A DNA stretch of 64,000 nucleotides from Setaria digitata. Lineage: Eukaryota; Nematoda; Chromadorea; Rhabditida; Setariidae. The position numbers were made by a program, and so were the translations under genes. This document shows, in pieces, positions 9,351-20,376 of this stretch (the stretch's first letter is position 1; the number at the start of each line of letters is the position of its first letter). The stretch spans positions 1 to 64,000 of the forward strand of contig RCAB01000144.1 in assembly GCA_003640385.1 (NCBI GenBank). The letters are read 5' to 3'. The notes under the pieces are model-generated. The model searched no databases, was not told the DNA's origin, and saw only the letters and a program-made list of their open reading frames with translations.

Positions 9351-11479
9351 ATGGAATATGCTTTGATTTTTGTATGTGTTACATTTATCTCCCTCTGGAT
9401 TGCTTCTGTGAAATTCAGATATTATTTTAAAGTGTTCCTGTATACAGCTTGTCTGATAATGGCTGGAACAGTTGGTGCATGTTTGTCATTGCCAAATGGA
9501 AGGACACCAAAAAATCACTGGTAAGTTTTAATTTTGAAATTTTTTTGTATATTGAGTTATTCAAATTTTCTTTATATTTTAGCAGTATTTATTTCTATTT
9601 TTCTTATTTATATTGTTTCTCAGGCATACATTTCGCGCATTTCAATTATTAACATTTTGGTGTGGCATATCGTACGAAATACGTAACCGAAAGCAGATCG
9701 AAATCGACCATTCATTCGTTATCGTTGCAAATCATCAAACTTTACTCGATGTTTTAAGTATATATTACACTTCATAAGTAACTCGTACTTTGTCACCTAA
9801 AAATTTACTAAGTTTTCGGATAAGTGAGGGCTGAAAACTTTGGCATAAAATTGGATTTGAATGAGAAAACACAGAAAAAATTTAGAATCTTTCGTAATAA
9901 GCGAGGATTACCAAAAATACCGTTAGGTGAAAAGACCCCGGAACACATCATTTTCCTCTATTTCAAAGGCCGTGTTTTTGCAGGTTATATTCGAAATGTT
10001 CAAGAAATATCACTGTACTATCAACTGCTTTGATTTGACATAAACTGCATGACGGTAGTTCATGCAGTGCTCAGGTTGCTAATGTCGTTTAAAATCTGAG
10101 GCGTTAGAGGCCTCAAATAATAATTCATATTAACATAAAATGATTACACCTCATGCTTCGTGCAAGTGATTCGACTAGGTCGTGACTAGGTAGTTATTGA
10201 GACTGTGTCATTTAAAGTTCAATCTCTTTGCGAATAGGTCTCAAACGGCGTATTTTTCAGCCTTAACTCATGTTTGGCCGGAAAATTGCGTTGTTTTACT
10301 GAAGAGTAGTCTGCGATTCATGCCCGGATTTAATCTCTGCGCATATCTATGTGAAGCTATTTTCATCAATAGGTTCAGCAAAGTCGATGCCCGCAAATCA
10401 GTCGAACAAGCTATCCGGGCAATACGAAATTTTGTAAATACTTAATTCCATTTTTTTTTTAATTTTGATATTCAGTTATCGAATATTTGAACTTCATGGA
10501 TAACTTAAAGGTAATCCTAATACATAATGACTTCTTCTTTAGCTAGTCGGTACTATTTGGATTTGTTTTTGATGTAATTGTTTAAGCGTTGTTGTCCTTT
10601 CATTCTTTTTTTTTTCTGGTTGAAATCTAGCTACCGTTGAAATACAGATGTGGGAAAAAAAAAGACCCATTTCTAATCACCCTACATGAGAAATATTTCT
10701 GTTTACATTTAAACTTTTTTATTTTATTAATTCATACTTTTCTATTTTTTTTCAGCGGAAAATATGGATATTTCCGGAAGGAACGAGAAATCCAAGTGGT
10801 AAATTGCTGCCTTTTAAAAAGGGTGCTTTCATTATAGCGCGGGAGGCAAACGTATGTCATTTTCCTTGCAATAGCTTGTAACTGTAGGTTATCTTTAATG
10901 CTTTAAGTCTGTTTTTAGTCAGCACTTTTTCCTTTCTTTCTTGGTTGTTTTTGAAGGAGGAACTTGCAAAATTTCTAGAATTCTTTTTTTTTTTTTCAAT
11001 TAAATGCATTGGTAACTTGTTAATAGTGTTTCATTTGAGCGCGTTACCTAATAAATTATTTTGCAGGTTCCAATTGTCCCAGTAGTAGTTTCATCGTACC
11101 AATCATTCTATCGAAATGTGAGTTTTTTTACATAACTTTAGAGAAATATTTTGCTGATTTCTGCTAATGTTATGTCCATTTAATTAATGAAACTACCAAC
11201 TTCGCTTGTGGTATCTTTTTCATATTTGCGATGGTAAGCGAAAAGAAAAGGTGGAATTCATATAAGTTAAAAAGTTGAAATTTAATCTGTTGCTTTTTCT
11301 TGAAACAATGAAGATTTCAGGCTGATTACAAATTTGATTATGGTGGTCGCGTAATAATTGAAATCCTTCCAGCAATCGATCCGTTAGCATTTTCTGGTGT
11401 TGAGAGTTTAAGTGAGGAGTGCCGTAATCAGATGGAAAGCGTTTATCGGAAAATAAGCAACGAATTGTTGTCCCAATAA
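9351..11479 (+). CDS. 1-acyl-sn-glycerol-3-phosphate acyltransferase (AGPAT/PlsC)
   Basis: Transfers an acyl chain from acyl-CoA to lysophosphatidic acid, making phosphatidic acid at the ER membrane. Six exons: 9351-9520, 9624-9757, 10261-10433, 10756-10851, 11067-11117, 11321-11479; 260 residues, the usual AGPAT length. All four acyltransferase motifs are present: NHQTLLD (catalytic H94 and D99), the FINR block (136-139), FPEGTR (165-170) and VPIVPV (192-197). N-terminal hydrophobic segments anchor it. All junction phases agree, for example TG|G making W57 and A|CC making T102. The ATG lies three nucleotides after ACTACAG, so it is probably trans-spliced. The closest kin known to me are the nematode acl-1/acl-2 type enzymes. 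A 69-codon frame inside intron 2 (9824-10033) has no place in the model. Confidence 0.95.
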
Positions 11480-11480
11480 A
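11475..11480 (+). terminator. polyadenylation signal overlapping the AGPAT stop codon
   Basis: AATAAA overlapping the final CAA TAA of the reading frame, the same arrangement as in the collagen gene. Use is inferred. Confidence 0.45.
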
Positions 11481-12354
11481 ACTTTCATGTCTTTTATTAG
11501 AATCATTTTATCCCTTTATTTCTATTAATTTAATTCTTGATATTTTATAATTCACTTCCTCAGTAATTTTTCGTCGCTTTACCTCAATACCTGTTTTAAT
11601 TACTAGAGTGTTAATATCCGTTATCCCTCATAATTGCTCCAGCTTCTTGTTGCACTATATATTTACCATAGCAACTTTTTTTCTTATAAAAAAAAAGAAA
11701 AAAAACTCTTTTCAGTCTTATCTGTAGTAGCCATTCACGTTGTCCCGTGAATTGTTTTTCAGCAATTCCGAACCGTATGTGTAATTCATCGTCAGCATCA
11801 TAATTTCATTGGAAAGTTGCCATTTTTTTCTTGGAGTTTTCTTCATCAAAATGGATAATTCTCTGGAACTTTTACTTACAGTATATATATATATATATAT
11901 ATATATCTTCAAAAGAGAAAGACGAAAAATAATCTACAAATACTTGTGAACAAAAATGAATGTTATTGTTGACTTTTCCAGGTTTTGTTTCTACTTGCAT
12001 TTTTGCGATTTCACTTTGTTTATATACATTTATTTGTATGGTAAATTTGTATACCTTTTGTAATTATCCAGAAGTTTTTCTAAGTTAAGGGATAACCGCA
12101 CTGTCACAGATTATACTGAACATAAAACATATATTTCAAGAAAAAAAAAAGTCTCTGGATTTTTATACAGAATCCAAATAGTTGTGAAAACATTCAAAAT
12201 GTTGAGAAGTTGAAAAGTATGCTGCTTAAGAATGGGAAATGTTTCCATGAAAAAAAAAAAAAAAAAAAGAAAAATAAAGTTTACGGTTTAAAAATATGCT
12301 TTTCTTTCTTTTAATGATTCTTCGTTAAAATAAAACATTAAATTATACAATATT
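11480..12354. other. intergenic stretch
   Basis: No supported gene. It contains a (TA)n microsatellite at 11881-11907 and an A-tract near 12250. The open frame on the minus strand at 11718-11912 is partly encoded by the microsatellite. Confidence 0.5.
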
Positions 12355-12468
12355 TTATAAGAAAACAAGCAGTTTCTCTGGGGATATTTGAGAAGATCTT
12401 GACACATCATTTCGACCGCTTTCAAAACATTTTTTCTCCTCGTGGCGTACTACACGTCTGAATTGCAT
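12355..12468 (-). CDS. exon-like segment, charged C-terminal tail
   Basis: Minus-strand frame from ATG 12468 to TAA 12355, 37 codons, beginning MQFRRVVRHEEKKCFESGR. It is strongly purine-first in codon use, with more G and C than its surroundings. It could equally start at the acceptor TTCAG six codons in, making it the last exon of a longer minus-strand gene lying to the right. No domain is recognisable in so short a piece. Confidence 0.3.
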   Translation of the reverse strand: MQFRRVVRHEEKKCFESGRNDVSRSSQISPEKLLVFL

Positions 12469-13061
12469 ATTTTAGCAGCTTTTGCACAAGTTTTTTTTTA
12501 AAATGTTCTTGTAATTTAATTTTGTAAAATCCATACCTTTTTTTGAAGTTTGAGCAAGACGAATAATTGAAAATTAGAAGAATTAATTGCACATTTATTT
12601 CTTTTTTTAGAACTTTAATTTTTACTTAGAACTTTAACACAAGGAAATAAAATTCTTTCAAAGATTTTATTACGTTTTCATTAAAATTTATTCCTTAATT
12701 TTATATTACATTTCACTCATTCATTACTGTTACACCCCTCCTTGTGACATAGCAGTTAACTTTGAAGTTTATAGTTTTAACTTCTCATGCATTGAAATTT
12801 ATTGCATTCATTAAATACAAAATGTGAGCAACATGACTGAACTAATATCACTAAACAAAAAGTACTTTTGACTTTTAGGAACGTGAAATTCCAATAAATT
12901 CATTTATATACTCAATCTTAAATGTCCTCATGAAATATTTTATTTTATTTACTCTAAGAATGAAATTGAAGTAAAGCGCTTAAACTTTGCAGTTCTTCAA
13001 TTCATTAGATTAAAATTCGAGCTTTTTCCTCATTTATTTTTTTTTTTTCACCGGTCACATT

Positions 13062-13160
13062 TTACACAAGTTTAATGTGACATTGAGAAGAAAGTTTGTC
13101 AGATGAACTATCCCCGCAGTTAGTTGGATAATAGTCTCTTAATTGTCTTGCAGATATAAC
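13062..13160 (-). CDS. exon-like segment, unassigned
   Basis: A minus-strand frame without stops ends in TAA at 13062 and includes RQLRDYYPTNCGDSSSDK. Acceptors at GCAAG and ATTAAG would both keep the frame. It reads like the cytoplasmic tail of a membrane protein, but a second frame over the same bases is also open, so frame choice is not secure. It may belong with the segment at 12.4 kb. Confidence 0.25.
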   Translation of the reverse strand, partial: VISARQLRDYYPTNCGDSSSDKLSSQCHIKLV

Positions 13161-14090
13161 TTACTTTAACTTAATACTTAAAAGTAGAAGGGAAGAAATT
13201 ATACTTCTCCTAAAGTAATCACTACATAGTTTCGCTAAGATAGTTAAGTCTTGATTTTTTTTTACTTTTTTTTTGCAATTTCACTAGCACCTGAAATTTT
13301 GAAAATTATTTTCCCAGTTGAAATGGAAAAGGTTGTTGCGTTTTAGAATGGTACTTGAAACTCATTTCGTTTTAGAATTTATTTTATTAATAAAGCTAAT
13401 TCATCCAGTCAGAAAATCAAAAATAACTCTATGAAATCCTAACTCAGAATAAAAAAATTTTTTTTTTTTTCGTTTTCTACAACTGTTTACTCTTTTTAGA
13501 AAAGAAATTTCCAAGGAACAAACAGAGTTCAAGATTGATCATTTATTTAGAAATTTATCCTCATTTAAATTATGGTCTTTTTCATAGGTAGTTCATGATA
13601 TGCAATTACTTCGGCTTTTAAACATTATTTTTTGAACCACTTTAAAGATGGATGCGAAATGCTAAAAAAAATTTTTAAATTTCATATTCTTAAATGACTA
13701 TCATTTTTTGGAATTCTTGATTTATTCATATTGACTGCAAATTGTTTAATATTAAATTTGGGAATGCCCATTCACTTTACCGTCTACTCATGTAATATTT
13801 AACATTTTTATCCAAAATTTTCTGCTCTTTATCATTTTTATCATCCTATCACTATCATAAGTATGATAATTGCGACAAAAAACTAGCGTTTTCTATACCC
13901 TAAAATCATCAGTTTTGCATAACATGGAACTAATTTATAAATGGAGAGATTTGCAGATTTTAATAAAAAATTCTTCATTAAAAAATGTAAGGAAAAGTGA
14001 AAAAATCACAATATATAAAAATTCAATTTTAGAATTCTTTTTTTAGAAAAATTTTTGAGAAGGATGAAATATATAATCAAGCTTTAACTA
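13161..14090. other. intergenic stretch
   Basis: A short segment at about 13200-13260 has both splice-like borders on the minus strand, but I cannot place it. Nothing else is supported. Confidence 0.4.
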
Positions 14091-14135
14091 ATTTTAAAAT
14101 TCAATTTTGAAAAAGCCGAGCAAAAATTTCAAAAC

Positions 14136-14444
14136 TTGCTTCCGGGAAAAGCAGAAAGCGATGGAAATATTAAGTACATAGGAATTTTATCTCCGAACTA
14201 CTCAATGGATGTATTTAGCTTGATATTATTTAAGCCAATGGATAAACGGCTAAAATTATCACTGTCAATAGCATTTGAAAAAATAATTATTATTTGCAGT
14301 AAATTTGATAAAAATTTGATAAAAAAGTCACGTAATTCACCGAAATTTACGGTCGATCTTCTCACCAGGAAGATTACTCCTCAGGTTGTTGTGCTTATTT
14401 CAAGCTGCATTCGAGTAAACGAGTTTTTTACCCGAATAACCTGA
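14136..14444 (+). CDS. hypothetical protein or coding remnant
   Basis: Open for 102 codons from ATG 14136 to TGA 14442-14444, and open back to about 14091 with sensible residues (EKAEQKFQNLLPGKAESDG). Such a length is unusual by chance at this base composition. Internal sequence includes YIGILSPNYSMDVFS and FTVDLLTRKITPQVVVL. There is no signal peptide or clear membrane segment. Family unknown; it could be an exon of an unseen gene or a relic. Confidence 0.35.
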   Translation: MLPGKAESDGNIKYIGILSPNYSMDVFSLILFKPMDKRLKLSLSIAFEKIIIICSKFDKNLIKKSRNSPKFTVDLLTRKITPQVVVLISSCIRVNEFFTRIT

Positions 14445-16177
14445 TAACTAAAAATTCTCGAAGTTATTATATTTTTTCAGTTTAATTTGAAATGATTTTG
14501 GCCGATTGAGACTAAATTATTGTCATCTAACATTGATGACTCATGCAAAAAAAAAAACAATTTTATTTTTGAAAAAGAAAAATTTTAGTTTCATTCTTCA
14601 ATGATAAGGATAAGGAAAGAAATTGTCATTTTAACATTTTCGTCACAATGATAATTGATAAATAATATCAAAAAATTCTTGGGCGAATAAAGACAAATTA
14701 TAAAGATCTTAATTTTATAAGCTAAAATGCATTCACAAATGAATGCAGCTAATTTATAATGATGAAGAATGTGAGAAAAAGGAGAAAATAGATGGCGAAT
14801 AATAATGTCCAACTTAATTATTTACATATTTATCACTTCTTCCAGATGTTAATGCAAGCCGATTGCTATTCTCGAATCGGCTAACTGCATCGGGAATTCA
14901 TTTTCCATCTCTTCTATTATTCCGTAACAATTTTCAAGTAAATTGATTTTTGCTTTAATTAGGCTAACAAAATTAAACAGTCATTAGATAACGATGAACA
15001 ACCAATTAGATGTGTCAAAATATCTTTATTCAGTGCATCACTTGAGTAAAATTTTAATTTTTCTCCTTTTTTTGTTTCACAACAGTATTTATCACGCTAA
15101 TGCATTGCTGTTATTACTTTTTATATGCTTTTATCATTTTATCATTGCCGTTATTTCTTACAAAGCATTTTGAGTAATACTTCGAACAACTTATCTTTCG
15201 GTATTATGATGCATGGGAGAAGAATGTTGCAAGTTTGCTTGTAATTTATAAGTTTGATCGAAGGCATGTAATTTAAATGTTTGTTTATGAATTAGATTAG
15301 AAGACTCGACTTATCATTTATCGAGAAAATGATGCTACTACTGAACAATTAAAATTGATCATTGTTTTTATTGTTTAACGCTCTCTCTCTCTCTCTTTTT
15401 TTTTCTTTTTTTTTTTATTCTTCTGACTTAAAAAACTTCTTAAATTATAATTCGAAGGACATAATTGCAACTTGTTAAAAAAGAGTTCCAATCTGCAAAT
15501 TCCAATTCTTGTTTTTTGATCCTCTGAAAAAAAAAAAAATGAATAAAATTCGATGCTATTGGCTTTCTTTTCTATTTTGCTACTCTCTACCTTTTTCTTT
15601 TTGAACTATCATTTATACGATCACTAAAGCAGTAGATGGAAATGATACATTATTGTATAGACAATTCGAATTTCAATTTCTCTTTTAAAAGCAGTTTTTG
15701 TTTAAATCAAACCATAAATACATTTCATATTTGTTCGTTAGTAAATAAGAAACTGATAAATATATACATAATATAATTTGATAATAACTGGAAATTATTT
15801 ATGTATATATTTATCAGTTTCTTTTTATATTATAAATAATGGAATTTCTAAAGTGATCAATGTTGATAAGAAGTTGATAAAGATTGAAAACTTACAGTAT
15901 CAGCAAGCGAATTTTTAAGATATCTAATAATGTAATAATCTAATAAAGTTTACTTCCCTCCTCAAAAAAAAAAAAAAAACTCGCCATTTTTTATTTTTTA
16001 TTCATTCTCTCTTCTCATTCTGCTAGTTTCAATTATTGCCATCCATCAGTATCAATGCAAGGAAAATTAAAGAACGAAAAAATTCAGAAAACAAATTAAT
16101 TAATCATTTATTACAACAAATTTATAAGTCATTTAAATTTATTCAAAAAGTATTAAGACATATATGCATATTTTCTT
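14445..16177. other. intergenic stretch
   Basis: No supported gene. It holds a CT run at about 15382-15397 and the hairpin at 15747-15823. Confidence 0.5.
15747..15823. repeat. perfect inverted repeat, 25-bp arms
   Basis: Arms 15747-15771 and 15799-15823 are exact reverse complements separated by 27 nt. They are AT-rich, with core CTGATAAATATATACAT. It may be a relic of a small foldback element; no target duplication was identified. Confidence 0.85.
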
Positions 16178-16183
16178 AGAAAA

Positions 16184-19100
16184 ATGAATTATTCCTCATG
16201 TATGGAAGCACATGAATTGGCCCATAATACAATGTTTACTTTGCTTCTCGCTGGAATAATTATCATATCAGTGATGGCAATTATTGTTGAAATATGGACA
16301 GTGCTTATGCGAACGAATCGCATGCTAATTCATCAGAATACACGAATTTTAATTATCATTCACCAGTTATGGCTTATCCTTCACTGTATTTCAAGGTATG
16401 CTCTAAAATTATTTATTTGTCAAATATTTGAAGGAATAAAATTATATTTCAAATTCTGTTTAAAAAAAATAATATGCTATTATAAAAAGAAAATTAGGTG
16501 TTTTAATTTGAAATTTTTTTTTTTTGTAAAAATGATTATTTAATAATTTTATAAAATTGTCTCAGTACTGAAGCAATTGTTCTTTCCTTTAAATTAAAGA
16601 AAAACTCTCGATATCGTAGATTCAATCATTTTTCATAGTAAAATTATTCACTATTGCATTCATTTATTATTAAGGTTACTTCGTATTCCGATGATTTTGT
16701 GTGCCCAAAAATTGCTTCAGCCACTTTAAAAATTGGCAAAGAAAAAAACTTTTTTTTTTTCATTACTATGAAAGTGGCAGTTTCTTCATATAATTAATAC
16801 AAAAATTAGGAAGAATTTGAGATAAGCCAAGGAGAGTGAAGCAATCTCAAGGGATTTTATAACTAAGCCCAATTCTAATTCTACGCAATATATGGAAGCT
16901 AATTAAATTTCTGTATTTTAGTCTTCATTAGGCAACGGGAATGTTAAAAATTGAAGTAATTTAACTGATGTAATTATCAAAGTAATTCTTATTGCACTTT
17001 GAATTTATATTCAATTGCTTGCTCAAAATCTAAATAATTGCAGTGAAAGTAGTAGCAAAAAAATGCTAGTACGAGACTGATCATAATGATGGGAAGAAGT
17101 TAAAAATTGTGGTTTTAAAGAATGGTTATTAATTAATGTGGCGAGGAAATGATCAAAATTTATTAAGTTAATGAATGATGGTAATGATGAGGAAAAATTA
17201 GAGTTAGATAAATGATGATAATGAGCTTCTAAGCAAATTCAAAATGATTAATAGCAATTAATGAGCAGAAATCTGATTGCTAATGTTTATTACAGTTGAA
17301 AATCTCATCCATTAATTCATTCGTTTGCTTTTTGATACTGAAATTTTATTTTTAAGTTAGATGAGATGAGCCAAATACAATTGATAATGGCGAAAAAGAC
17401 AAACTTCAGAATCACAGACAAATGAAAAGCAGTTTCGAAACATATAATAAATAACACAATAACAGGGGAAAGAAGAAGATATCCTTGTGTTGATTTTAAT
17501 TTTCATTGTTTTCTTTTCTGCGACAAAAACTCCACCAACAAAAAGCAAACGGAAAGAGTGTAGTTTCAAATTAGTCATAATTAATTGTTTGCTAACAACT
17601 ACACACCGTTAATTAGCAGCTAATTCGTAGAATATTTGCTCACGTCTATGTGCTACTGATGTACCACAAATGTTACAATGATCCATGTCGTTATATGATG
17701 CAACCATGGGAATGCTTCGTGATGCGAGGACCAATTACTATAACATTTTTGTTAAATGCTGCATCGCTACCGGGAATTGTTATTGAACGAGCAATTGCTA
17801 CCTATTTCTCATCAAAGTACGAGAGATTTGGCCGGAAAATAGCTGTTATTCTTATCGTAATTCAGGTAAATTTTGAAAGAACAAAAACGGAGCAATAAGA
17901 ACAGTAATCTGAAAAAAGCATTGCTTGTTTGTTCACCAATTTATTTACCACTTATTTATTTTAATCATCAACTTCATCTTCATTATCTTCTTTAGCTCAT
18001 TTTAATTAATTCACATCATGCAAAGTTCTAATTTGCATTATGCTGAGAAATTTTATAAATAATATTTATTATTAAATTTAACCGAAAATTCTCTAAAAAA
18101 AATTTAGCTGATTAAAATCGCAAAATTTGAGAAAGGAAGATTGTAGAGCGCAATTGGTTCTGGAACATTTCTCATTCTTGCTAAAGATATTAAATTATAC
18201 GATTCCACCACTAAAACCGTTTATTGCTCGTTTGCAAAGGATGAAAATTCAACAAATGCTGCGGCAATTTTTGTCTGTTATATGATAGCTGATTTAATTT
18301 CTGCTATCACTTTTCCAATTTTGCTTTCCATTAATAAGGTAATTTTCATTGATTACAAGTTAGCTTAAAGAATATTTAAAGATTAAACAGCTTACTGATA
18401 AGTTTTATTTCCTTAAAGTTTATCAAAACTATTTTTTGTTTCAACAGAAACCGATAGTAAATTATATTTTTCCAATAATTTTCCGCTTGCTTCATAATTT
18501 GTTCATTTCTTGAATCATTCTTTGCTCTAGAAAGAAATAGAACAAGAAATAAAAAGACTTTGAAAAATCATCAAAACTTATGAAATCAGAAATTTCGACT
18601 AAATATTGAGACAAAAAAGATAAAAAAGTTAGTTATATTAATTTTATATAATCATATTTTTCATTTTTCTTTTCTTTAATTAAAGTTTTCTACTAATTAC
18701 ATATCAAAAATAAACTTTTATTGAACTAGTTGCAGAAATTTCATCGTAGAAAAACTCAGGCGAGCTTATCAGAGCGTTATCAAATTTCGGAAAATATAAG
18801 TTCCATTCAGACATTATCACCGCTGGTAGCATTTCATTCCGTACTTTTGGCATTTTATTTGGGCGCATTAGGACTCTATTTTGCTGTCAATTTTAATTTT
18901 TCAACAAAACAATTTGCTGTTTATTTGGAATGTTTGTTTCACCATTTCTCTTTTTTTAACTTTCTTTTTTAAAATTCAAGTCAGTCTAATTCAGACAATA
19001 AGGACATAGACTGAAGAATTAAAGGTGAATTCGGGTATAGTTTTAATGAAAACCTATTCAATTCGTACAGCTCAAAGGTAGGAAAAAACTGAATTTATTT

Positions 19101-20376
19101 GTTCAACATATAACTTAAACATAAGTAATTATTTAAAGGAACAAGCTCGAACAAATTATTCCAATGCAAGAAATCAAATATCCTAATTTTGAAATTGAAC
19201 TAATGGAAAATAAAACAAAGCATTAGTTTGTTTTATTTTATCAATAATTAAATTCACTATAAAAATTACTTACCGCAGAAAATAATTCGTTATAAAATAT
19301 CAAAACGTGCCCCCAGTAAGTTGGAAAAATTGAAACAAATAGAAAAATTTAAGAAAAAATGTAAGAAACAGGAAAAGGCCAAAATTTTAAAATTATCAAT
19401 GTCAACTAATTTAGATAGAAGCAGGAATAGTTAAAAAAAAAATAAACTTTCAGCTAATTATGGGTGCATTTAGGCAGAAATAATTATTGATACGATCGGG
19501 AAAAAATTAAGTATAAAAGAAAATAGAAATTGAGCAGTCTTCAAAATTGTTTTTTTTTTTGCAAAGAACTACCAAAGTTTCCACTGTTGGAATTAATGTA
19601 AATCATGCAAAAATGGTAAACAAACTAGAAAGTTGCAATACAATGGGAAAATCTTTGAAATTACTAATTAATTCATTAAAATTCCAGTTTTCTAAAAGAA
19701 CCTTCTAATTATATCATCTAATTTAAATGAAGTAAAAATTATTCAGTTTGATAAAGAGAACAATCAAAAAAGAAAAAATGATTCCATAAAACTTATCAGC
19801 ATAAATGTAATATTAGTTAAAGAACACACGTATTACTTATGACTTATGCAATTGTCAAAGGTATGTTCTTACTTACGTGTACTCACGTTTACGTATTATC
19901 GGGGGAAATTTCAGCTGTACAGCAAACGCCAATATACGCCTTAACATTGCCATTAGCAATAATTTACACCGAGAAATATGTGAAAAAGACGACCCAAAAG
20001 AGTCGAGAAAAAGCAATTGGAATAACGGGAACTGAAGCAGCGAAACATTACTTTGTATGTGTTTTTTTTTTGTTTCATTTAATTGCTAGAAATTAATTAA
20101 AAAAAATTAGTTAATTAAACTGAGAGAAAAGATTTAATGTCACAGTAATGAAGAAATAGCAAAACAAAATAGCTCTTAAATAATACGGTCAAGAAATTTG
20201 AATGAAAAGTAGCAAGGAAGCATATGCCAAACAAAAACACTGTATTACTAAACTTTTTACTGTTCTTTTACAACATTTTTTTTTTTTTCCATTTTCAGTC
20301 ATTTCAAACATTTTTTGCAATAGTGAACGATAATTATTGTTTGATGAAGTTTTTTGACAAATTTAAACATTTATAA
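16184..20376 (+). CDS. Srab-like serpentine chemoreceptor (7TM)
   Basis: Putative chemosensory G-protein-coupled receptor of the nematode Sra/Srab superfamily, in the neuronal or ciliary plasma membrane. Exons: 16184-16395, 17631-17865, 18147-18338, 18730-18931 (or start 18736), 19915-20054 and tentatively 20299-20376; about 352 residues. Exon 1 starts CMEAHELAHNTMF and leads into TM1; exon 2 has the family-like IVIERAIATYFSSKYERFG after TM3; exon 4 has LSERYQISENISSIQTL before TM6; exon 5 has the TM7 region PIYALTLPL and TGTEAAKHYF, typical of the Srab tail. Phases agree at all joins, although the exon 4 donor (AAT|GTTTGT) is weak. The last 25 codons are uncertain: read-through at 20055 would give a different short tail. 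The ATG sits just after TTTTCTTAG, suggesting trans-splicing. It is convergent with the cuticlin gene. Confidence 0.82.

Noticed and set aside
9824..10033. 69-codon ORF inside acyltransferase intron 2
   Set aside because: Exons 2 and 3 join directly in phase and give a full-length enzyme; no splice link to this ORF.
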